A stretch of DNA of 64,000 bases from Alkalihalobacillus pseudalcaliphilus (GTDB lineage Bacteria > Bacillota > Bacilli > Bacillales > Bacillaceae_D), in the NCBI RefSeq assembly GCF_028610675.1, contig NZ_JAQQWS010000001.1, positions 434,001-498,000 of the forward strand, in the 5' to 3' direction. The notes below the pieces were generated by a model, which ran no database searches, was not told the origin of the DNA, and saw nothing but the letters and a program-made list of their open reading frames with translations. Below, one piece after another: positions 1 to 9,653 of this stretch (position 1 is the first letter of the stretch; every line of letters starts with the position of its first letter). A program made the position numbers and the translations under genes.

Positions 1-826
1 AACTGCCACATCAAAAGGGATTCCCAACCGGTTAATCCCCAAAGTGGCAAGCAGATAATAGGGCAGCTGATCTTGATGATAGGAAAGAATGGCAACAAAA
101 AATGCAGGAAGCAGTAGCGATACGGACAAACCAAGTAAACGAAGCGTTTGACCAAATGTAGTTGACAAAGCAGTAAAGTGGATATCTTCGGGTGCTTTCA
201 CAAGCAAAAATAAATTGGCAGGCGCAATCAACGCAGCCGGTGTACCATCCACAATCAACGCTACACGGCCATTTAGCATACAGTTAACGGTAAAGTCTGG
301 TCTTCCTGTATACCCCATCAAAGGAAATAATGCTTTTGTCGGTTCCATTAATTCTTCTAGCTGAGTGGCGCTAAACGCTCCGTCAATGTGAAGATCATCT
401 AATTTATGCTTTATATCTTGAACAATCTTAGGATCAACAATGTCACGCATGTATAGAATCGCAACGGTTGTTTTCGTGCGAACGCCTACTTTTTTCGTTT
501 CATAAACCATGCTGGTTGATTTGATTCGTTTCCGAATTAACGCCACATTGACTCCCAGTTCCTCCACAAATCCATCCTTTGGCCCCCGTACCGAGACCTC
601 AATACTGGATTCTTCCGGATTTCGCGCGGGTTTTTTTGAGATATCGAGGGAGAACAAGGAACGTAGGGTCGGAGTATACAAAAGCAGTTTGCCTTCAAAA
701 ATATCCGTTCGAAAGCATAATAATCATGTATGACTGAATAGGAGTAATCTTAGGCAAAAACTCACCTCAAATCCAACAATTGGAAATAGAAACATCATGA
801 GCTATAATTCCCTCAACAACTTCGTT
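1..826 (-). pseudogene. GerA-family spore germination protein, decayed and cut by window edge
   Basis: Reading the minus strand, residues similar to GerA/GerKA-type germinant receptor A subunits are open from about 719 down to base 1. They include VRGPKDGFVEELGVN, a run starting at ALIRKRIKS, and hydrophobic segments. Such proteins sit in the spore inner membrane and sense nutrients. The 5' part is damaged: an in-frame TGA lies just upstream of the FRTDIFEGK stretch. Recognisable N-terminal sequence (NEVVEGIIAHDVSIS) continues in another frame to 826, with a further stop after CWI and a TAG just upstream. I therefore call it a frameshifted pseudogene. The C-terminus is outside the window. It lies on the passenger side of a Tn1546-type transposon. 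Confidence 0.7.
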
Positions 827-1005
827 CTATTCATCTGATATTAAGCTAGTCCTGGCTTATATCGGCCGGACTAACTTAGAGCAAGAAAAAAATGCTAAGC
901 CCGTCACATCAAAGACTTAGCGTATATTTTGTTCATCCAGCCTAGTTATCCATTTTGATAAAACTTTAACGTGCTCGCAGTCAAGCAACCGTTTTCCCAA
1001 CGAAA

Positions 1006-1704
1006 CTACACATTTTCAATAATAATCCTTTGTGCTGTTCTCAGGTTGCGTTTTACAGATCTCAACACATTTTCTTCTTCTGCGTAAGCACCTACTTGCA
1101 CACCGTCAACAATTACACGTTTAATAGCCATATTGCTTTTCAGATTAGTCGATTTTCTCTTCAAATTAAACGCGCGTGCTAACCCATTAACATGCCCTTG
1201 GGCAACCGCTTGCCGCCAATTCGGGTCTCTTAATTTTTGGGCATCGCTTGCATGATCAATAAATCCGTTCTCCGTTAATAAAGCGGGCATTCTGGTTTCT
1301 CGCAGTACATGGAAATCGGCCTTTTTTTTACCACGGTTATGCAAGTTATTTACTTTGACAATTTCTTCATGCATAATGTCCCGAATTAACGCTGTTCTCG
1401 ATGAATCAGACAAACTGTTATGAATATAATCTTCATACCCATGAGCTGAACCGTTAAATGCATTAACGTGGATGGATAGAAAATAATCTGCACCCCAAGC
1501 ATTCGTATCATCTGTACGTTCTTTCAAGCTGCGCGTAATATCTGCTGTTCTACTCATTTTAATTTGCAGGCCTTCATAATGGTTTTCCAAGAGATTTCGG
1601 ATGCTATGGGAAATATTTAAGGTAATTTATTTTTCCTGCATCCCATTGCCAATAGCTCCTGGGTCCACTCCCCCGTGACCAGGATCTAAATATAATTTAA
1701 ACAT
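1006..1704 (-). pseudogene. N-acetylmuramoyl-L-alanine amidase (Amidase_3) with an internal stop codon
   Basis: A GAGGTGG ribosome site precedes ATG at 1704. The product begins MFKLYLDPGHGGVDPGAIGN, the zinc-binding start of Amidase_3 cell-wall hydrolases (CwlC type). After the motif GMQEK an in-frame TAA occurs, and the same frame then continues without shift through SRTADITRSLKERT, FLSIHVNAF, LTENGFIDH and a basic tail to 1006. The family hydrolyses the bond between muramic acid and the stem peptide, often during mother-cell lysis. One nonsense codon near residue 26 separates the first zinc His from the rest, so the protein is probably not made unless the stop is read through. It has the same orientation as the neighbouring germination pseudogene. 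Confidence 0.8.
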
Positions 1705-2068
1705 TTTACACCACCTCGTACAAATACAATATGATCGAAGAGTAACGGAGGTATAGGAATTCGTCTGAGGTACATATAAAAATAGGTGATGATAGGCATT
1801 ACATTTCATTGAATCAGATGATTTATTTTAAAGCTAAGAAATTTTCCAAATGCGAGACCATATGTATGAGCAGCAGGAATTAATGTTCCATATTTTTCGT
1901 GGGTCAGGCAAACTCTTGTTCATCTAGACAGTAGGCTGATTGATTATTGATGCTTCTTTCTTAACAAAACACCTAAGTGATTCTCTGTGCATATACTGTA
2001 TCATTACTACAGGATTATGATTAAATACAACTCAATCCATACATAAAATAATCGAGGAGAGGTTAATT
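1705..2068. other. intergenic gap
   Basis: There is no open frame with a plausible start here. The stretch separates the minus-strand amidase from the plus-strand TTG-start gene and must hold both promoters. I could not assign sigma sites with confidence. Confidence 0.3.
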
Positions 2069-2521
2069 TTGAAAATTCCAAAGACAGCCAAAGTTAGTAT
2101 CCCCTTTCCATCCGTATGGGGGATTGATGCTTCTATTGCGGGGAGATCCATTATTAGAGGTATACTTACCATTGATTCCATTGTAGACAACAAAGTAGTA
2201 GGTACAGTTAATTTTCGTGGTATACCTATTCCGATTAATGGGTATTGGGACGAAAGCGCTAAACAAATAAGTTTCGATTCACCATATGCCTCCTTTTTTG
2301 GCAACTTGACAATATTTGATGAGACCGCTATAAGCATTCGGCATTTCGTTTTAAGTGGACGGTTTATAATGAAACCTCCCTCTTTGCTGGCTGGTGAATA
2401 TGGAAATTGGATTGCTACAACCTTTACACCCCGTTTGGGACCTCCCATATATACTAATGTTTTACCACCTGCTGGTGCCTTTTCAGTCTCAAGTATGCTC
2501 TTGGGACAGCAATTGTTTTAA
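2069..2521 (+). CDS. uncharacterised 150-aa protein in Tn1546-type cargo
   Basis: The start is TTG, chosen because GAGGAGAGG lies 8-15 bases upstream. The protein has no signal peptide or membrane segment that I can see. It has many alternating hydrophobic residues and the repeated Gly/Pro/Ile pattern of a beta-rich fold (GTVNFRGIPIPINGYW, ISFDSPYASFF). I do not recognise the family. An intrinsic terminator follows directly. It lies between the spore-type pseudogenes and the resolvase gene, so it is probably cargo of the transposon. Open frames on the opposite strand are ignored because they lack ribosome sites and overlap this gene entirely. Confidence 0.6.
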   Translation: MKIPKTAKVSIPFPSVWGIDASIAGRSIIRGILTIDSIVDNKVVGTVNFRGIPIPINGYWDESAKQISFDSPYASFFGNLTIFDETAISIRHFVLSGRFIMKPPSLLAGEYGNWIATTFTPRLGPPIYTNVLPPAGAFSVSSMLLGQQLF

Positions 2522-2538
2522 TTAGACCATGACTTTAT

Positions 2539-2578
2539 AAAAACAACCTTCGTTTGTGATTGACTAAGGTTGTTTTTT
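2539..2578 (+). terminator. intrinsic terminator
   Basis: Ten-base stem AAACAACCTT / AAGGTTGTTT followed by a T run, 20 bases after the preceding stop codon. Confidence 0.8.
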
Positions 2579-2775
2579 ATAAAGTGTTCTCGGAAAATAC
2601 AGCCTTGCTTTAAATCTGAGTTTAGCGTATATCTCCGTTAAAATGTACTCGGAACCCTTTGATGATCGTGCCTAGTTAGATAAACAAATATTGATACTTC
2701 CTTATAGAAATAGCCTGCTTGGTTAGGTACGTTGTTTCACAATCCCCGGAAATTTTTAATATAAGTAATGAATGC

Positions 2776-3351
2776 TTATTTTTTTCCTTCCGATAGCTTT
2801 CTATATAAAGAAGCTCTAGATACATTTGTAATTTCACAAATTTGATTTACAGTCATATTTCCTTCTTTAAATAGCTTTACTGCATAATTCATTCCTGCGT
2901 GATTTTTATGATATTTCTTTAACCGTCCTTTAAACTTCCCTTCTTTCTTTGCGAGCTCAATTCCTTCACGCTGACGCATACGAATAAGGTCTCGCTCTAA
3001 TTGGTTAACACCAGCCATTACCGTAATTAAGAATTGGCTATATGGATTATCTTCTGATAAATCTAGCCATGTATCCTTAAGTGATTTTAAGCTTGCCTTT
3101 TTATTTCGTATTAAATCAATCAATTCAAATAAATCTTGCGTACTTCGAGTGATCCGAGTTAAATCTGTAACATAAATAATGGCACCTTCCTGTAAATCCT
3201 CTAACATTTTTTGAAGTTGTTCACGATCTTTTGTGGCTCCTGAAGTTTTTTCTTCATAAATAATATCCATTCCAATTTCGTTCAATTGCCGAAATTGTCT
3301 TGAAGGATTTTGGCTAGTCAAACTGACGCGTACATAACCGATTTTCTGCAA
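2776..3351 (-). CDS. tnpR: serine resolvase of Tn1546-type transposon (copy 1)
   Basis: This is a 191-aa serine recombinase using TTG at 3351 (GAGGTG five bases upstream). The N-terminus GYVRVS carries the nucleophilic serine. The catalytic core includes the VTDLTRITRS and QLERDLIRMRQREG segments. The C-terminus (NQICEITNVSRASLYRKL) is the helix-turn-helix for binding res. The family resolves cointegrates formed by Tn3-type transposition. The length matches Tn1546 resolvase. It is divergent from tnpA with the res region between them. A second copy at 57417-57992 is nearly the same protein. Confidence 0.93.
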   Translation of the reverse strand: MQKIGYVRVSLTSQNPSRQFRQLNEIGMDIIYEEKTSGATKDREQLQKMLEDLQEGAIIYVTDLTRITRSTQDLFELIDLIRNKKASLKSLKDTWLDLSEDNPYSQFLITVMAGVNQLERDLIRMRQREGIELAKKEGKFKGRLKKYHKNHAGMNYAVKLFKEGNMTVNQICEITNVSRASLYRKLSEGKK

Positions 3352-3470
3352 AATTTCACCTCGTTTTTGAGACAAGTCTTATGAGACACTCTTAACTATG
3401 ATTTTATCAGTCTACTATACTTGTATCAATAGAGTACACTCTATTGATATATAATTGAGCTAATAAATTG
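3352..3470. promoter_or_regulatory. res region with perfect palindrome
   Basis: The tnpR-tnpA gap contains an 11-bp inverted repeat, ATCAATAGAGT / ACTCTATTGAT at 3425-3448 with a 2-bp spacer, plus the AAGTCTTATGAGACAC segment nearer tnpR. By position this is the resolution site and divergent promoter region of a Tn3-family element. Copy 2 keeps only the tnpR-proximal part. Confidence 0.7.
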
Positions 3471-3497
3471 AAAAATACAGAAATGGGCTGATACTGA

Positions 3498-6464
3498 ATG
3501 AAAATTGCTAGAGGTAGAGAATTGCTTACACCGGAACAGAGACAGGCTTTTATGCAAATTCCTGAAGATGAATGGATATTGGGGACCTACTTCACCTTTT
3601 CCAAACGTGATTTAGAAATCATTAATAAGAGAAGGAGGGAAGAAAACCGTTTAGGGTTTTCCGTTCAATTAGCTATTCTTCGGTATCCCGGTTGGCCATA
3701 CACTCATATTAAAAGCATCCCAGATTCGGTTATACAATATATATCGAAACAAATCAGTGCTAGTCCATCCTCGCTTAGCTATTATCCTCAAAGGGAAAAT
3801 ACACTTTGGGATCATTTGAAAGAAATTCGAAGTGAATACGACTTTGTAACTTTTACCTTGAGTGAATATCGAATGACATTTAAGCACCTTCATCAATTAG
3901 CTTTGGGAAATGGTGATGCCATTCATCTACTGCATGAATGCATAGATTTTCTAAGAAAAAACAAAATCATACTGCCTGCTATCACTACACTTGAAAGAAT
4001 AGTGTGGGAGGCGAGAGAAATGGCTGAAAAGAAGCTGTTTAATACAGTTAGTCAATCTCTAACAAGTGAGCAAAAAGAAAAGCTTGAAGAAATCATTACT
4101 TCGCAACATTCATCCGATTCCAATAAAACGATATTGGGTTGGTTAAAGGAACCACCGGGTCATCCTTCATCCGAAACATTTCTAAAAGTAATAGAACGAC
4201 TCGAATACATACGAGGTATGGAATTAGAAACGGTACAAATTAATCATTTGCATCGCAATCGCTTGTTACAGCTATCTCGCTTAGGTTCAAGATATGAGCC
4301 TTATGCGTTCCGTGACTTTCAAGAAAATAAACGATACTCGATTTTAACCGTCTATTTATTACACCTTACTCAGGATTTAACGGATAAAGCCTTTGAAATT
4401 CATGACAGACAAATACTCAGTCTGTTATCAAAAGGCCGTAAGGCTCAAGAAGAAATTCAGAAACAAAACGGGAAAAAGCTGAATGAGAAGGTTATACACT
4501 ATACGAACATCGGACAAGCTTTAATCAAAGCAAAACGGGAAAAACTAGACGTTTTTGAGGTTTTAGAATCGGTTATTGAATGGAATTCTTTTGTTTCTTC
4601 AGTGGAAGAAGCTCAAGAGCTTGCACGTCCTGCCGACTATGACTATTTAGACTTACTGCAAAAACGATTTTATTCTCTTAGAAAATATACGCCAACCCTA
4701 TTAAGGGTATTGGAATTTCATTCCACAAAGGCGAATGAGCCACTTTTACAAGCTGTAGAGATTATACGAGGAATGAACGAATCTGGGAAGCGAAAAGTAC
4801 CTGATAACTCACCTTTGGATTTTATTTCAAAACGGTGGAAAAAGCATTTATACGAGGATGATGGTACAACAATCAATCGGCATTACTATGAAATGGCTGT
4901 TTTAACAGAACTTCGGGAGCATATTCGGGCTGGTGATGTTTCTATTGTGGGCAGTAGACAATATAGAGATTTTGAGGAATATTTGTTTTCCGAAGATACA
5001 TGGAATCAAACGAAGGAGAATACAAGATTATCGGTTAGTTTATCATTCAAGGATTATATTACAGAGAGAACTAGCAGCCTTAATGGGAGGTTACATTGGT
5101 TAGCTGGTAATTCCAACAAGTTAGATGGAGTTTCTCTTGAAAAAGGAAAGCTGTCGATTTCACGATTAGAAAAAGATGTTCCACAAGAAGCAAAGAAATT
5201 TAGTGCAAGCCTGTATCAGATGCTACCAAGAATAAAATTAACCGATTTACTTATGGATGTTGCCCATATAACAGGATTTCATGAGCAATTTACACATGCT
5301 TCTAACAAACGAAAACCAGATAAAGAAGAAACAATCATTATTATGGCTGCTCTTTTAGGAATGGGAATGAATATTGGCTTGAGCAAAATGGCTGAAGCAA
5401 CACCCGGGCTTACATATAAGCAACTAGCCAATGTGTCTCAATGGCGCATGTATGAAGACGCAATGAATAAAGCCCAAGCTGTATTAGTAAATTTTCATCA
5501 CAAGCTACAATTGTCTTCTTTTTGGGGAGACGGCACAACATCCTCGTCAGATGGTATGAGAATGCAGCTAGGAGTTTCATCACTACATGCAGATGCAAAT
5601 CCACATTATGGAACGGGGAAAGGAGCCACCATCTACCGTTTTACTAGTGATCAATTTTCTTCTTACTACACAAAGATCATTCATACTAATTCAAGGGATG
5701 CGATTCATGTTTTGGATGGTTTGTTGCACCATGAGACGGATTTAAACATAGAAGAGCATTATACAGATACAGCCGGTTACACAGACCAAATTTTCGGATT
5801 GACTCATTTATTAGGATTTAAATTTGCTCCAAGAATAAGAGATTTATCAGATTCAAAATTATTTACAATAGATAAAGCAAGCGAATATCCAAAATTAGAA
5901 GCCATTTTACGTGGACAAATAAATACAAAGGTCATTAAAGAAAATTATGAAGATGTTTTGCGATTAGCTCATTCTATAAGGGAAGGAACAGTTTCAGCAT
6001 CCCTTATTATGGGGAAACTAGGTTCCTATTCAAGACAAAACAGCTTAGCTACCGCCTTACGTGAGATGGGCCGAATAGAAAAAACGATCTTTATTTTGAA
6101 TTATATATCGGATGAATCATTAAGAAGAAAAATACAACGAGGATTGAATAAAGGAGAAGCCATGAATGGATTGGCAAGGGCTATCTTCTTTGGAAAACAA
6201 GGTGAGCTTAGGGAACGAACCATACAGCATCAATTGCAAAGGGCCAGTGCCTTAAATATAATCATTAATGCCATCAGTATCTGGAATACTTTACATCTGA
6301 CAAAGGCAGTTGAATATCAAAAACGGTCAGGTAGTTTTAATGAAGAATTATTGCACCATATGTCACCTCTAGGTTGGGAACATATTAATTTACTTGGAGA
6401 ATACCATTTTAATTCGGAGAAAATGGTCTCGTTAGATTCTTTAAGACCCTTGAAACTTTCTTAA
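3498..6464 (+). CDS. tnpA: Tn3-family transposase, Tn1546 type
   Basis: The protein is 988 residues, the same length as the Tn1546 transposase. The N-terminal DUF4158-like domain (LLTPEQRQAFMQIPEDEW) binds the terminal repeats. The C-terminal DDE domain contains LSSFWGDGTTSSSDG (first Asp), EEHYTDTAGYTDQIFG (second Asp) and the GELRERTIQHQLQRAS region containing the catalytic Glu. The gene appears intact. It ends 36 bases before a 38-bp terminal repeat, the usual layout. The enzyme catalyses replicative transposition by binding the 38-bp ends. Confidence 0.95.
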   Translation: MKIARGRELLTPEQRQAFMQIPEDEWILGTYFTFSKRDLEIINKRRREENRLGFSVQLAILRYPGWPYTHIKSIPDSVIQYISKQISASPSSLSYYPQRENTLWDHLKEIRSEYDFVTFTLSEYRMTFKHLHQLALGNGDAIHLLHECIDFLRKNKIILPAITTLERIVWEAREMAEKKLFNTVSQSLTSEQKEKLEEIITSQHSSDSNKTILGWLKEPPGHPSSETFLKVIERLEYIRGMELETVQINHLHRNRLLQLSRLGSRYEPYAFRDFQENKRYSILTVYLLHLTQDLTDKAFEIHDRQILSLLSKGRKAQEEIQKQNGKKLNEKVIHYTNIGQALIKAKREKLDVFEVLESVIEWNSFVSSVEEAQELARPADYDYLDLLQKRFYSLRKYTPTLLRVLEFHSTKANEPLLQAVEIIRGMNESGKRKVPDNSPLDFISKRWKKHLYEDDGTTINRHYYEMAVLTELREHIRAGDVSIVGSRQYRDFEEYLFSEDTWNQTKENTRLSVSLSFKDYITERTSSLNGRLHWLAGNSNKLDGVSLEKGKLSISRLEKDVPQEAKKFSASLYQMLPRIKLTDLLMDVAHITGFHEQFTHASNKRKPDKEETIIIMAALLGMGMNIGLSKMAEATPGLTYKQLANVSQWRMYEDAMNKAQAVLVNFHHKLQLSSFWGDGTTSSSDGMRMQLGVSSLHADANPHYGTGKGATIYRFTSDQFSSYYTKIIHTNSRDAIHVLDGLLHHETDLNIEEHYTDTAGYTDQIFGLTHLLGFKFAPRIRDLSDSKLFTIDKASEYPKLEAILRGQINTKVIKENYEDVLRLAHSIREGTVSASLIMGKLGSYSRQNSLATALREMGRIEKTIFILNYISDESLRRKIQRGLNKGEAMNGLARAIFFGKQGELRERTIQHQLQRASALNIIINAISIWNTLHLTKAVEYQKRSGSFNEELLHHMSPLGWEHINLLGEYHFNSEKMVSLDSLRPLKLS

Positions 6465-6500
6465 CGTTGTTAAAACTGGGGGAATAGTCGGGAAAATGGG

Positions 6501-6538
6501 CTTAGCGTTGTAAATCCGCATTTTCCTGACGGTACCCC
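6501..6538 (-). repeat. 38-bp terminal inverted repeat of Tn1546-type element 1
   Basis: The reverse complement starts GGGGTACCGTCAGGAAAATG and ends ACAACGCTAAG. It differs from the repeat at 40594-40631 at only 2 of 38 positions. The outer GGGG end is at 6538, and the following 5 bases (ATATA) are the candidate target duplication. This end lies directly after tnpA. Confidence 0.9.
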
Positions 6539-6657
6539 ATATATAGGATTTCCCCCATAATTCTGGGATTGGATAAACAATATTGCCACTCCATTTTCCT
6601 ATCACACTATAACCAACTAACACAAACGAACTCTTTTTATTTTTTGAAATTACATAC

Positions 6658-7017
6658 TTATTTACCTACTAAAACAAATACATTTTCGTCAGGTGCTTGC
6701 ATGACAGCTACATATCCACCTAAAGAGTTCGGGAAAGGAGTACGAATCCACTGGACTTCAGAGTTAGATTTTAATACTTCGTATGTTTCTCGAACGTCTT
6801 CAACAACAATCTCAGTTTCAGAAAAGTTCAAATTAGGGTTATTCTTTAATACTAACTCTGAATTATCATTAGGAAATTTCATCCCAATTAGTGTCCATTG
6901 TTTTTCTTCATCTTGAGAAGTTTCCCAAGATTTGATTAATCCTAATGATTGATAAAATCTTACCGACTTTTCCATATCCTCAGTAAAAATTGCAACACAT
7001 TCTATTCTTTTCCACAT
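6658..7017 (-). CDS. VOC (glyoxalase/bleomycin-resistance) family protein
   Basis: A 119-aa single-domain protein with the vicinal oxygen chelate pattern. It has an N-terminal beta strand (RIECVAIFTEDMEKSVRFYQ), a central strand-loop (TEIVVEDVRETYEVLK) and a C-terminal GGYVAVMQAPDENVFVLVG strand. AGGGGAG precedes the ATG. The family covers lyases, dioxygenases and resistance proteins; the substrate cannot be read from sequence. It is the first gene outside the transposon's right end and is monocistronic. Confidence 0.8.
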   Translation of the reverse strand: MWKRIECVAIFTEDMEKSVRFYQSLGLIKSWETSQDEEKQWTLIGMKFPNDNSELVLKNNPNLNFSETEIVVEDVRETYEVLKSNSEVQWIRTPFPNSLGGYVAVMQAPDENVFVLVGK

Positions 7018-7370
7018 AATCTATTCTCCCCTTTAAAGATCAGAACTTATGTTCCTTTTTATAATAACAAAATTTAGTCAAATAGACATGGAAATCATTC
7101 AAATAATTTTATTTATGCGAAAAATTCAAACCCATTTCAAAAAAAGATAGTTAGACACTGCACAACAGCCACCCCACTAGACGTGTTGCATGATTTTCAG
7201 TAGCGGTGCTCAGAGCTCCACACATAAGTATGAGTCTTAACTTTCACCTATATAAAACACAACAACACTAGAAAAACAAACAAACATTCGCTACAATGAG
7301 TGTGAATCAAAAAAACAAACGACTACAATATATAAATTTAGTTATTCATAATAAACAAGTAGGTGAATCA
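7018..7370. other. intergenic gap with a partial dispersed repeat
   Basis: No gene is seen. Bases about 7158-7220 (CACCCCACTAGACGTG...GCATGATTTTCAGTAGCGGTG) resemble the R1 half of the composite repeat at 30911-31200 and 17025-17226. The upstream in-frame ATG at 7296 has no ribosome site and was not used as the start of mrfA. Confidence 0.5.
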
Positions 7371-9638
7371 ATGTTTAAAAAAGAGCTTCGAGAGCTAATC
7401 AATGAATTACAAACTGAGGAAACGTTCAAAGAGCAAATTGTCCATTGGCATGAACTTGAAGGTGTCGAAGCAAAAACCAAACCATTTCCAGCCTTCATCC
7501 ATGATCATATTCAAAAGGCACTCAGAACAAGAGGAATTCATGAATTATATACGCACCAACATTCCGCTATTGAATATGCACAAAAGCAAGAAAACTTTGT
7601 AGCGGTAACACCAACTGCATCTGGTAAAACACTTTGTTACAATTTACCCGTACTGCAACAAGTTTTAAAAGACCCTAATAGTAGAGCGTTATATTTATTT
7701 CCTACCAAAGCTTTAGCTCAAGATCAAAAAAGTGAGCTTAATGAATTAATTGAAGAAATAGGAGGAGAGGTAAAGTGTTTTACGTACGACGGAGATACTG
7801 CACCAACGATTAGACAAGCTGTTCGTAAAGCAGGACATGTCGTCATGACCAATCCAGACATGCTTCATTCAGCGATTTTACCTCATCATACGAAATGGGT
7901 TTCATTTTTTGAAAACTTGAAGTATGTCATTATTGATGAGCTTCATACATATCGGGGGGTGTTCGGGAGTCATGTAGCCAATGTAATCAGACGCCTAAAA
8001 CGAATTGCCGCTTATTACGGGAGCTCACCTGTTTTTATCATGACATCAGCAACGATTGCTAATCCAAAGGAACTTGGAGAAACATTAATAGGTGAACCAG
8101 TTCGACTCGTTGATAATAACGGTGCTCCACGAGGGAAAAAGCACTTTCTGTTTTATAATCCACCGATTGTTAATCAAGCGTTAAATATTCGTAAAAGCTC
8201 AACCTTTGAAGTACACGCACTTGCAGAACACTTCTTAAAAAATCGAGTTCAAACCATTATTTTTGCACGATCACGCGTTCGTGTTGAAGTGATTTTAAGT
8301 CATTTACAAAATCTAACAAGGAAAGAGTTAGGGTCAAAATCAATAAGAGGTTATCGTGGTGGTTATTTACCGAAACAACGTCGTGAAATTGAACAAGGGT
8401 TAAGAAAAGGAGAAATTCTTGGAGTTGTTAGTACCAATGCCTTGGAATTAGGTGTCGACATCGGCCAACTACAAGTTTGTATTATGAATGGATACCCAGG
8501 TTCGATAGCAAGTGCTTGGCAGCAAGCTGGTCGGGCTGGTAGAAGGCATACCGAGTCTGTGATTATCATGGTTGCCAATTCAACACCGCTTGACCAATAT
8601 GTGATGAATCATCCCCATTACTTTTTTGAACGTTCGCCTGAATCGGCACGCTTAAACCCAGATAATTTAATTATTCTTGTCGATCATATTAAATGTGCAG
8701 CCTATGAGCTTCCATTTAAGAAAGGTGAAACATTCGACGGTGTGGATGTTGAGGAGGTCCTAGAATTTTTAACGGATGAACAAATCCTTCATCATAAATT
8801 AGATAAATGGTATTGGATGACCGATGCATTTCCTGCACATGGTATTAGTTTGCGTTCGGCTTCCCAGGAAAATGTGATTATTATCGATCAATCGGACCAG
8901 GGCCAAGAAATCGTTATTGGTGAGATGGATCGGTTTAGTGCGATGACACTTCTTCATGATGAAGCCATTTATTTACATCAAGGAATTCAGTACCAAGTTG
9001 AGCTTTTAGATTGGGAAGAGAAGAAGGCTTTTGTCCGTCAAGTTGCGGTTGAATATTTTACCGATGCTAATTTAGCTGTACAACTAAAAGTATTAGAAGA
9101 GGATGAATCGAAGGCATCCACTCATACAACCATATCTTTTGGTGATGTGATGGTAAATGCCAAAGCTACTATATTTAAAAAGATAAAACTATCAACCTTT
9201 GAAAATATTGGTTCGGGGCCGATTCATTTACCAGAGGAAGAGCTTCATACGAGTGCGATGTGGTTAAGTTTCTCGAAAGAATTACTACAAGATTATAAAG
9301 AAGAGGTATTAGAGGAAGGTTTACTTGGTTTGTCACAAGTTATCAGGCATGTGGCTCCAGTTTTTGTGATGTGCGATCAATCTGATTTACATGTCGTACC
9401 ACAAATAAAAGCCGATCATTCCGAGCAACCGACGATTTTTGTTTATGATCGTTATCCAGGTGGAATTGGGTTAGCGAAACAAGTTTATAAAAACATTGAT
9501 CTCATTGTTGAGCAGGTTAGAGCACTCATTAAACAATGTCCATGTGACAGCGGTTGCCCGGCTTGTGTAGGTTCGTCTACAAACCAAGCTCATGCCAAGA
9601 CCATCGTTTTATCATTACTTAAAGCGATTCATGTTTAA
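7371..9638 (+). CDS. mrfA: DEXH-box DNA helicase MrfA (YprA)
   Basis: The start is ATG 7371 (AGGTGA upstream), giving 755 aa. Superfamily 2 motifs are clear: motif I TPTASGKT, motif II IIDELHTYRG (DELH), motif III TSATIANP, and motif VI QQAGRAGRRHTES. The C-terminal MrfA domain ends in the four-cysteine cluster CPCDSGCPAC. In B. subtilis MrfA and the exonuclease MrfB form a pathway that repairs mitomycin C damage independently of UvrABC. The gene is followed 15 bases later by mrfB, so the two are probably one operon. Confidence 0.93.
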   Translation: MFKKELRELINELQTEETFKEQIVHWHELEGVEAKTKPFPAFIHDHIQKALRTRGIHELYTHQHSAIEYAQKQENFVAVTPTASGKTLCYNLPVLQQVLKDPNSRALYLFPTKALAQDQKSELNELIEEIGGEVKCFTYDGDTAPTIRQAVRKAGHVVMTNPDMLHSAILPHHTKWVSFFENLKYVIIDELHTYRGVFGSHVANVIRRLKRIAAYYGSSPVFIMTSATIANPKELGETLIGEPVRLVDNNGAPRGKKHFLFYNPPIVNQALNIRKSSTFEVHALAEHFLKNRVQTIIFARSRVRVEVILSHLQNLTRKELGSKSIRGYRGGYLPKQRREIEQGLRKGEILGVVSTNALELGVDIGQLQVCIMNGYPGSIASAWQQAGRAGRRHTESVIIMVANSTPLDQYVMNHPHYFFERSPESARLNPDNLIILVDHIKCAAYELPFKKGETFDGVDVEEVLEFLTDEQILHHKLDKWYWMTDAFPAHGISLRSASQENVIIIDQSDQGQEIVIGEMDRFSAMTLLHDEAIYLHQGIQYQVELLDWEEKKAFVRQVAVEYFTDANLAVQLKVLEEDESKASTHTTISFGDVMVNAKATIFKKIKLSTFENIGSGPIHLPEEELHTSAMWLSFSKELLQDYKEEVLEEGLLGLSQVIRHVAPVFVMCDQSDLHVVPQIKADHSEQPTIFVYDRYPGGIGLAKQVYKNIDLIVEQVRALIKQCPCDSGCPACVGSSTNQAHAKTIVLSLLKAIHV

Positions 9639-9653
9639 GGGAGGGGGGTTCAA

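Noticed and set aside
2032..2448. Antisense open frame opposite the 150-aa gene
   Set aside because: No ribosome site, and the plus-strand gene has one plus a terminator.
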